This document shows positions 1-5,005 of a stretch of 6,078 nt of DNA, one piece after another. The stretch spans positions 1 to 6,078 of the forward strand of contig JASHWB010000374.1 of assembly GCA_030044295.1 (NCBI GenBank), in the 5' to 3' direction. The stretch comes from Candidatus Acidiferrales bacterium (lineage in GTDB: Bacteria; Acidobacteriota; Terriglobia; Acidiferrales; UBA7541). The notes beneath the pieces are model-generated. The model saw only the letters and a program-made list of their open reading frames with translations, ran no database searches and had not been told where the DNA came from. Every line of letters starts with the position of its first letter. Positions within the stretch are counted from its first letter, which is position 1. A program made the translations under genes and the position numbers.

Positions 1-51
1 GGAGCACCGCCGAAAATTCGGGAACTTAAGCACGCAATCTGGAAATTCGAA

Positions 52-74
52 GTGCCGCCGGCACCCAGGGGAGA
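52..74 (+). promoter_or_regulatory. Leader hairpin and ribosome binding site of the lipoprotein gene
   Basis: A 5-bp perfect stem (52-56 with 60-64, loop GCC) is followed at once by the purine run AGGGGAGAG at 66-74. That run is a good Shine-Dalgarno match ending 10 bases before the ATG at 85, and it decides the start: the in-frame GTG at 52 lies inside the hairpin and has no comparable site in front of it. I see no convincing -35/-10 pair in the 51 bases upstream, so the promoter may lie outside the window. Confidence 0.55.
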
Positions 75-84
75 GAACCGCGCA

Positions 85-243
85 ATGACGAGCAGGAACC
101 CGGGAGGGAAGTTGAGACCGCTGCACCAATCTTTGTTGTACGAACTAGGGCTGCGGCGGGTACGGCGCGGAGCGGCGGTTGGCTTCCGGAGAGGCACGGC
201 TCTTTCGGCCGTTTGCATCGGGTTGCTTTGGATCATTGGCTGC
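85..243 (+). other. Lipoprotein signal peptide with lipobox
   Basis: Residues 1-53 form a long, strongly basic n-region (several Arg between 24 and 36), a hydrophobic core beginning TALSAVCIGLLW, and the lipobox I-I-G-C. The Cys codon is at 241-243, followed by GGGNST. This fits signal peptidase II cleavage and lipidation of Cys53. The residue after the lipidated Cys is Gly, not Asp, so by the E. coli rule an outer-membrane location would be expected; whether that rule holds in this organism is not known. Confidence 0.75.
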
Positions 244-2361
244 GGCGGGGGAAATTCTACGAACGTCAAGTCGGTTACGATTGCGCCGACGTCTGCGACC
301 GTAGATCTTAACGAAACGGAACCATTCTCGGCTACGGTGACGTTGGAGAACAACACGATTTCAACCACAGACATCGTGACTTGGCAAGTAAACGGGACGG
401 ACGGCGGGAGCGCCACTCTGGGAACCATCGTGGCAGAGTCCGTAGACCAACAGGAGGCGGTGTACACTGCGCCAAGCGTCGCGCCCACCCCGAACACGGT
501 GAGCATCACGGCGGTAGTGACGCGAGAGAATACGTCGAGTACAACGGCGCCTACCGTGACCTCCAATACCGCGACCGTGACGGTCGGGCTTGCGTTGGGA
601 TTGGCGATGAGTCCAACCGGGGCCACTGTTCAGGCGGGCAAATCGCAACAGTTTACCGCGTTGCTGAATGGTCTCGAGGACCCTGCGGCGACGTGGAGCA
701 TCAGTTCGGCGAGCGGAATCACGGACCCGGCAGTGATCGGTTCGATCAGTTCGAGTGGCGGTTTCGCTACGTACACCGCACCTGCATCGCCACCTCCGGA
801 CCAAACCTTAACGATAACGGCGACCGATCCGGCAGCGTCGAATACGACCGTGACGGGTACGATTACAGTGGTCTATTCCGACCTGTCTCTCGATGGGCCG
901 TACACATTCTCATACACCGGGAATGACGCGAATGGTTTCCTTGCCGCAGCCGGCAGCTTTTTAGCGGACGGCGAGGGCCATATCAACGGCGTGGAGGACG
1001 TGGATAGCTTCCTGAACGGAGTGTCGGTGGCGACGCCGATTTCGGGGACATATTCAGTTGGGACGGACGGGCGGGGAACGGCTGTCATTACGCGGGGGCA
1101 GATCACCGAGAACTGGAGATTCGCGCTGACGACGGGACTTCACGCCGAGTTGACGCTGGCCGGCATCAATACGACAAGCGCGACCGGCGGCGGGATGATC
1201 GATCAGCAAAGCCTGGGCGCACTTGCAAACTCGCCTTCGGTAATCAGCGGACCTTACGTGTTCCGAATGCTGGGCGCGGACGGGAGCCATGCGCCGGTGG
1301 GAATAGCCGGCGAATTCACGGCTGATGGATTGGGAAACATCCTGGCGGCGCAGGGAACACTGATCGATGTGAACGACAACGGCACAATCTCGTCAGCCGA
1401 TACGAGCCTGCACGGCACATACGAGTTCGACGGAAACAATCCCGATTCGGGGCGGGGTACAGTCACTCTACAGAGCACTTCCCTGGGCGCGACGCCGCGG
1501 CTGTTCGCGTTCTATACGGTGAGCACGGCCATCGACCCGTCGACGAACAATTCGTACGTCACCCAGATGCACGTGATCGAGATCGATAACACGGGATACG
1601 TAGCAGGCGACGTGTTCAGCGCACCATCAGCGGCTGCACTTGGGAGCGGAGACTTGGCCGCGGCGAATTACGCATTCACGTACGGAGGGAACTCGCCGAG
1701 CGGGGCCTACGCGGCAGGCGGAGTACTCACGTCGAATGGGAGTGGCAGCGTAACCGGCGGTGTGCTCGACGTGAATGATGCCGGAACGACGACACTGAAT
1801 ACGACTGTTAGCGGCTGCACATCGAGTCTGGATGCGACAAAGCGGCGGATCGCTCTTTCGTGCTCGGCAGGCGGCGCGACGCCGCAATTTGCGGCGTATC
1901 AGACTTCACTGGGATCGGCGGTGATGTTGGAGATCGACCCGGCGGCTGTGGCGACGGGAACGGCGTACGCGCAGTGCAGCACGTCTTCGGCGGGATGCGC
2001 ATCGGGCACGCCGGCTGTTTCAGCGAAAAGCATCGCGCTTGGGCTGATCGGGCAAGGTGTGTTTTACAAGAATGCGACGGCGTACCAGCAGGATATCGAC
2101 GGGCAGATTTCGGTTGGTTCGGGCGTGACTCCGGGGGCGATTGACATCAACAATTCCACGGCGACGTTCACGGGCGATCCGATCTCAGCTGTGTCGCTGG
2201 GGAGTGCATCGTCACTCAGCCGGGGGACGACGGTGGTGACGGCGAGCAATCCGGCGGCGACCTACAATCTAATTTATTATCTGATCGACGATAAAACAGC
2301 GTTGGTATTCGATCAGGATCAGACGTACGTGCTAAGGGGCATGTTCGAGCAGCAGTATTAG
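85..2361 (+). CDS. Secreted Ig-like-domain lipoprotein with four beta-rich repeats
   Basis: Function is unknown; this is an exported, probably lipid-anchored surface or periplasmic protein of about 758 residues. Numbering is from the ATG at 85, chosen for the ribosome binding site at 66-74; an in-frame GTG at 52 would add 11 residues. The long N-terminus is arginine-rich (about 24-36), followed by a hydrophobic stretch (38-52) ending in the lipobox IIGC with Cys53, then a Gly/Ser/Asn linker. Two Ig-like domains follow (about 61-167 and 170-264), each with the pattern 'T.A.V..G....FTA', a conserved Trp and a terminal 'YTAP...P......TITA'. The remainder (about 269-757) is four diverged repeats starting 'GPY.F...G' and containing 'G.F.ADG.G.I' and 'GTY....GRGT'. 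There are no obvious catalytic motifs or transmembrane helices. Such proteins are common in Acidobacteriota and are usually annotated as hypothetical or Ig-like; adhesion or carbohydrate binding is possible but not shown. The gene is intact and probably monocistronic. Confidence 0.85.
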   Translation: MTSRNPGGKLRPLHQSLLYELGLRRVRRGAAVGFRRGTALSAVCIGLLWIIGCGGGNSTNVKSVTIAPTSATVDLNETEPFSATVTLENNTISTTDIVTWQVNGTDGGSATLGTIVAESVDQQEAVYTAPSVAPTPNTVSITAVVTRENTSSTTAPTVTSNTATVTVGLALGLAMSPTGATVQAGKSQQFTALLNGLEDPAATWSISSASGITDPAVIGSISSSGGFATYTAPASPPPDQTLTITATDPAASNTTVTGTITVVYSDLSLDGPYTFSYTGNDANGFLAAAGSFLADGEGHINGVEDVDSFLNGVSVATPISGTYSVGTDGRGTAVITRGQITENWRFALTTGLHAELTLAGINTTSATGGGMIDQQSLGALANSPSVISGPYVFRMLGADGSHAPVGIAGEFTADGLGNILAAQGTLIDVNDNGTISSADTSLHGTYEFDGNNPDSGRGTVTLQSTSLGATPRLFAFYTVSTAIDPSTNNSYVTQMHVIEIDNTGYVAGDVFSAPSAAALGSGDLAAANYAFTYGGNSPSGAYAAGGVLTSNGSGSVTGGVLDVNDAGTTTLNTTVSGCTSSLDATKRRIALSCSAGGATPQFAAYQTSLGSAVMLEIDPAAVATGTAYAQCSTSSAGCASGTPAVSAKSIALGLIGQGVFYKNATAYQQDIDGQISVGSGVTPGAIDINNSTATFTGDPISAVSLGSASSLSRGTTVVTASNPAATYNLIYYLIDDKTALVFDQDQTYVLRGMFEQQY
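265..876 (+). other. Two tandem bacterial Ig-like domains
   Basis: Residues about 61-167 (nt 265-585) and 170-264 (nt 592-876) are two related beta-sandwich units. Both open with a strand of the form 'L/V-x-I/M-x-P-T-x-A-T-V' and continue with a 'FxA' strand and a Trp (VTWQV; ATWSI). Both end in 'YTAP' followed by a proline-rich turn and a 'TxTITA' strand. This is the pattern of BIG_2-like domains in secreted bacterial proteins. The first domain carries an extra Thr/Ser-rich loop (TSSTTAPTVTSN) before its final strand. Confidence 0.7.
889..2355 (+). repeat. Four diverged protein repeats of about 107-127 residues
   Basis: Four units are visible at the protein level: nt 889-1209, 1240-1620, 1654-1974 and 2032-2355. 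Shared landmarks are an opening aromatic strand (GPYTFSYTG, GPYVFRMLG, ANYAFTYGG, GQGVFYKNA) and a glycine/aspartate turn (FLADGEGHI, FTADGLGNI, LTSNGSGSV, QDIDGQISV). An acidic turn follows (VEDVDSF, IDVNDNG, LDVNDAG, IDINNST). Units 1, 2 and 4 have a 'GRGT' or 'SRGT' strand; units 2-4 have a strand ending in an aromatic (LFAFYTV, QFAAYQT, LIYYLID) and then an acidic strand (VIEIDN, MLEIDP, LVFDQD). Unit 4 is the most diverged. The DNA itself is not repetitive, so the duplication is old. The fold is presumably all-beta; the boundaries are approximate. Confidence 0.65.
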
Positions 2362-2409
2362 CGCTTGTCCGGAAGAAGGCGCAGGAAGGTTTCTTTCATC
2401 GGGCAGGGC

Positions 2410-2426
2410 AGCACCCCGAGGGTGCT
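2410..2426 (+). terminator. Hairpin downstream of the lipoprotein gene, possible weak terminator
   Basis: A perfect 7-bp stem (AGCACCC with GGGTGCT, loop CGA) begins 49 bases after the lipoprotein stop codon. The T-run one would expect of an intrinsic terminator does not follow directly; the nearest one (six T, 2450-2455) is 23 bases further on. It may be a weak terminator, a 3'-end stabilising hairpin, or a dispersed intergenic element. The position between two functionally unrelated genes supports a transcript-end role. Confidence 0.35.
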
Positions 2427-2469
2427 CTGGCGTCCCGCTTGGTTCGAGATTTTTTCAACAGAAGCGGTG

Positions 2470-2500
2470 TTGTGCGTCGAGCGTAACACAGGGGTAGAAT
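2470..2500 (+). promoter_or_regulatory. Candidate sigma70-type promoter for xfp-ackA
   Basis: The hexamer TAGAAT (2495-2500) matches the -10 consensus at five of six positions. TTGTGC (2470-2475) is a partial -35 match. The spacer is 19 bases, longer than the optimal 17. Transcription would begin near 2507, giving a leader of about 50 bases ahead of the xfp ATG. No operator palindrome overlaps these hexamers. The call is pattern-based only. Confidence 0.35.
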
Positions 2501-2515
2501 GGCTGGGCGAGCCGC

Positions 2516-2556
2516 GGGCCCTGAGCCGCCGGCTCAGCCGACGCCGAGGGTAGCCC
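2516..2556 (+). promoter_or_regulatory. Structured leader of xfp with competing hairpins over the ribosome binding site
   Basis: A perfect 7-bp stem, CTGAGCC (2521-2527) with GGCTCAG (2531-2537) and loop GCC, lies eight bases before the Shine-Dalgarno-like GAGGG (2546-2550), which is itself seven bases from the ATG at 2558. An alternative fold pairs GGGC (2516-2519) with GCCC (2553-2556) and CCT (2520-2522) with AGG (2547-2549), with an inner CGGC/GCCG stem (2530-2533 with 2537-2540). The first fold leaves the ribosome binding site free and the second covers it. The pairings are seen in the sequence; any regulatory role is inference. Confidence 0.4.
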
Positions 2557-2557
2557 G

Positions 2558-4960
2558 ATGGTCTCTCCCGCCTCCGCAGGTTCCGCAAAACTCGCACAAT
2601 CTGAAGAGCCGCTGAATTCCGAAGAATTGCGCAAGATGCACGGCTACTGGCGCGCCGCGAACTATTTGTCGGTGGGCCAGATTTACCTCTACCACAATCC
2701 ATTGCTGCGCGAGCCGCTCCAACTGCAGCACATCAAACCTCGTCTACTGGGGCACTGGGGCACGACGCCAGGACTGAATTTCGTCTATTTGCACATGAAT
2801 CGCGCAATCAAGAAATACGATCTGAACGCGATTTTCATCTGCGGGCCGGGACATGGCGGCCCAGGCATGGTGGCGAACACATATCTGGAAGGGACGTACA
2901 GCGAAATTTACACGAATATTCCTCAAACGGAGGACGGGCTGCGGAAGTTGATGAAACAGTTCTCGTTCCCCGGGGGCGTGCCGAGCCACGCGGCGCCGGA
3001 GACGCCGGGATCGATCAATGAAGGCGGTGAACTGGGATATTCGATCGCGCACGCATACGGAGCAGCGTTCGACAATCCGGAGCTTTTCGTTTGCTGCGTC
3101 GTGGGCGACGGCGAAGCCGAAACGGGTCCGCTGGCGGCGAGTTGGCATTCGAACAAGTTTCTGAATCCCGCGCGCGACGGAGCGGTGCTGCCGGTGCTGC
3201 ATCTGAACGGTTACAAGATCGCGAATCCTACGATTTCGGGGAGGCTCGAAGACGACGATCTGACGCGACTGTTTTCGGGCTACGGGTACAAGCCGTATTT
3301 CGTCGAAGGACACGAACCGGAAAAGATGCACCAGAAAATGGCGGCGACGCTTGACGCGGTGATCGAAGAGATCCGCGCCATTCAGAAGAAGGCACGCGGG
3401 GAGAAGCTTCCCGAGCGCCCCCTGTGGCCGATGATCGTGATGCGTACGCTGAAAGGATGGACAGGGCCAAAGGAAGTGGACGGGAAGCCGGTGGAAGGCA
3501 CGTGGCGCGCGCATCAGGTTCCGGTGGCGGAATTCGATACGCATCCGGAACACCTGCAGATTCTGATCGACTGGATGAAAAGCTACCACCCCGAAGAGCT
3601 TTTCGACGCGAATGGAAAATTCGCCGCTGAGTTCGCGGAACTCGCGCCGAAGGGCGACCGTCGCATGGGAGCGAATCCGAACGCGAATGGAGGTTTGCTG
3701 CTAAAGGATTTGAATTTGCCGGATTTCCGCGATTATGCGGTGGACGTGGCGCAGCCAGGCGCGACCGTGGCGGAAAGCACGCGCGTGCTGGGCAAATTCC
3801 TGCGGGATGTGGTGAAGCTGAATGAGCCATCGGCCAATTTCCGCGTTTTTGGACCGGACGAGACGGCGTCGAACCGGCTGGACGATATTTACGAAGTGAC
3901 GGCCAAAGTCTGGATGGAGCCGATTCTACCGGTCGATGAACATCTTTCGACGAATGGCCGCGTGATGGAAGTGCTGAGCGAGCACATGTGTCAGGGGTGG
4001 CTGGAGGGCTACTTGCTGACCGGGCGGCACGGCTGGTTTTCGTGCTACGAGGCGTTCGTTCACATCGTGGATTCGATGTTCAACCAGCACGCGAAGTGGC
4101 TGAAGGTGACACACGATCTGCCATGGCGGCGCAAAATCGCTTCGCTGAATTACCTGCTGACATCGCACGTGTGGAGGCAGGATCACAACGGCTTCACGCA
4201 CCAAGATCCGGGGTTCATCGATCACGTGGTGAACAAGAAGGCAGACGTGGTGCGCGTCTATTTGCCGCCGGACGCGAATTGCCTGCTTTCGGTGGCGGAT
4301 CACTGCCTGCGGAGCCGCAGCTACGTGAACGTGATCGTGGCAGGGAAGCAGCCGGAGTTGCAATGGCTCGACATGGAATCGGCGGTGAAGCACTGCACGA
4401 ACGGGGTCGGCATCTGGGAGTGGGCATCGAATGACGAGGGCGGAGAGCCGGACGCGGTGATGGCGTGCGCGGGCGATGTGCCGACGCTCGAGACACTGGC
4501 GGCCGTGGATTTGCTGCGGCAGCATTTTCCGGACATCAAGCTGCGGGTAGTGAACGTGGTCGATCTGATGACCCTCGAGCCGCCTTCGGAACATCCGCAC
4601 GGAATTTCGGACCGCGACTTCGATTCGATTTTCACGATTGATAAGCCGATCATCTTCGCCTATCACGGCTATCCGTGGCTGATCCACCGGCTGACGTACC
4701 GGCGCACGAATCACGACAACATGCACGTGCGCGGCTACAAGGAAGAAGGCACAACGACGACGCCATTCGATATGACCGTGCGCAACGATCTGGACCGGCT
4801 GCACTTGGCCGGCGACGTGGTGGACCGCGTTCCGCGGCTGCAGCGCATAGGCGCGCACTTCAAGCAGTACGTCCGCAACAAGCTGGTGGAGCACCACGAG
4901 TACATTTACTCGCACGGGCAAGACCTGCCGGAAATTCAGAACTGGAAGTGGCCGTACTAG
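2558..4960 (+). CDS. xfp: Xylulose-5-phosphate/fructose-6-phosphate phosphoketolase
   Basis: This cytosolic thiamine-diphosphate enzyme cleaves xylulose-5-P (or fructose-6-P) with phosphate to acetyl-P plus glyceraldehyde-3-P (or erythrose-4-P). The protein has 800 residues, the usual family length, and is intact. From the N-terminus it shows LSVGQIYL (38-44), GHWGTTPGLNF (65-75), GPGHGGP (96-102), PSHAAPETPGS (142-152), GDGEAETGPL (183-192), HLNGYKIANP (215-224), FGPDETASNRL (431-441), LSEHMCQG (473-480), WRQDHNGF (539-546) and a typical C-terminus near NWKWPY. Aligned from memory to the Bifidobacterium enzyme, the active-site residues are present: His66, His99, His144, Lys299, His319, Ser438, Arg440, Glu475, Tyr497, Gln541, His543, Asn544 and Lys597. 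One near-invariant position differs: Asn154 where SIHEGG is usual. The start is the ATG after GAGGG at 2546-2550. It is followed 45 bases later by acetate kinase, which uses its product. Substrate preference cannot be read from the sequence. Confidence 0.97.
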   Translation: MVSPASAGSAKLAQSEEPLNSEELRKMHGYWRAANYLSVGQIYLYHNPLLREPLQLQHIKPRLLGHWGTTPGLNFVYLHMNRAIKKYDLNAIFICGPGHGGPGMVANTYLEGTYSEIYTNIPQTEDGLRKLMKQFSFPGGVPSHAAPETPGSINEGGELGYSIAHAYGAAFDNPELFVCCVVGDGEAETGPLAASWHSNKFLNPARDGAVLPVLHLNGYKIANPTISGRLEDDDLTRLFSGYGYKPYFVEGHEPEKMHQKMAATLDAVIEEIRAIQKKARGEKLPERPLWPMIVMRTLKGWTGPKEVDGKPVEGTWRAHQVPVAEFDTHPEHLQILIDWMKSYHPEELFDANGKFAAEFAELAPKGDRRMGANPNANGGLLLKDLNLPDFRDYAVDVAQPGATVAESTRVLGKFLRDVVKLNEPSANFRVFGPDETASNRLDDIYEVTAKVWMEPILPVDEHLSTNGRVMEVLSEHMCQGWLEGYLLTGRHGWFSCYEAFVHIVDSMFNQHAKWLKVTHDLPWRRKIASLNYLLTSHVWRQDHNGFTHQDPGFIDHVVNKKADVVRVYLPPDANCLLSVADHCLRSRSYVNVIVAGKQPELQWLDMESAVKHCTNGVGIWEWASNDEGGEPDAVMACAGDVPTLETLAAVDLLRQHFPDIKLRVVNVVDLMTLEPPSEHPHGISDRDFDSIFTIDKPIIFAYHGYPWLIHRLTYRRTNHDNMHVRGYKEEGTTTTPFDMTVRNDLDRLHLAGDVVDRVPRLQRIGAHFKQYVRNKLVEHHEYIYSHGQDLPEIQNWKWPY

Positions 4961-4965
4961 AACGG

Positions 4966-5005
4966 GAGCGAGGATTCGACGCGGGTCGTGGCTCTCTCGA
5001 AAACT
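4966..5005 (+). promoter_or_regulatory. xfp-ackA spacer with a distant ribosome binding site
   Basis: The gap between the xfp stop and the acetate kinase ATG has no terminator-like hairpin with a T-run, which supports co-transcription. The only Shine-Dalgarno-like sequence is GAGCGAGGA (4966-4974), 31 bases from the ATG at 5006 but 13 bases from an in-frame GTG at 4988. The bases just before the ATG (CTCTCTCGAAAACT) contain no such site. Confidence 0.4.

Noticed and set aside
14..49. Direct repeat AAATTCG at 14-20 and 43-49, a possible operator
   Set aside because: Seven bases repeated once in a short AT-richer stretch is easily chance, and no promoter elements could be placed with it.
52..84. 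GTG at 52 as start of the lipoprotein
   Set aside because: It falls inside a hairpin without a ribosome binding site; the ATG at 85 has a strong one. It stays possible but is less likely.
2450..2455. Run of six T as the tail of an intrinsic terminator
   Set aside because: It is 23 bases beyond the 2410-2426 hairpin and no stem abuts it, so it does not complete a standard terminator.
2365..2553. A 62-codon plus-strand frame in the gap between the lipoprotein gene and xfp
   Set aside because: It would start at TTG without a ribosome binding site, is Arg-rich and low in complexity at its end, and overlaps the hairpins and the candidate promoter.
2744..3589. A 281-codon minus-strand open frame inside xfp
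   Set aside because: Same reason: antisense shadow of conserved coding sequence, Arg/His-rich, with no domain pattern.
3926..4921. A 331-codon open frame on the minus strand inside xfp, rich in His, Arg and Val
   Set aside because: It lies wholly antisense to a clearly conserved enzyme, has no recognisable motif, and its composition is what GC-rich codon bias on the opposite strand produces.
4977..4988. Small inverted repeat CGAC-GCGG-GTCG between xfp and ackA
   Set aside because: Only four base pairs and no T-run; too weak to call a terminator or regulator.
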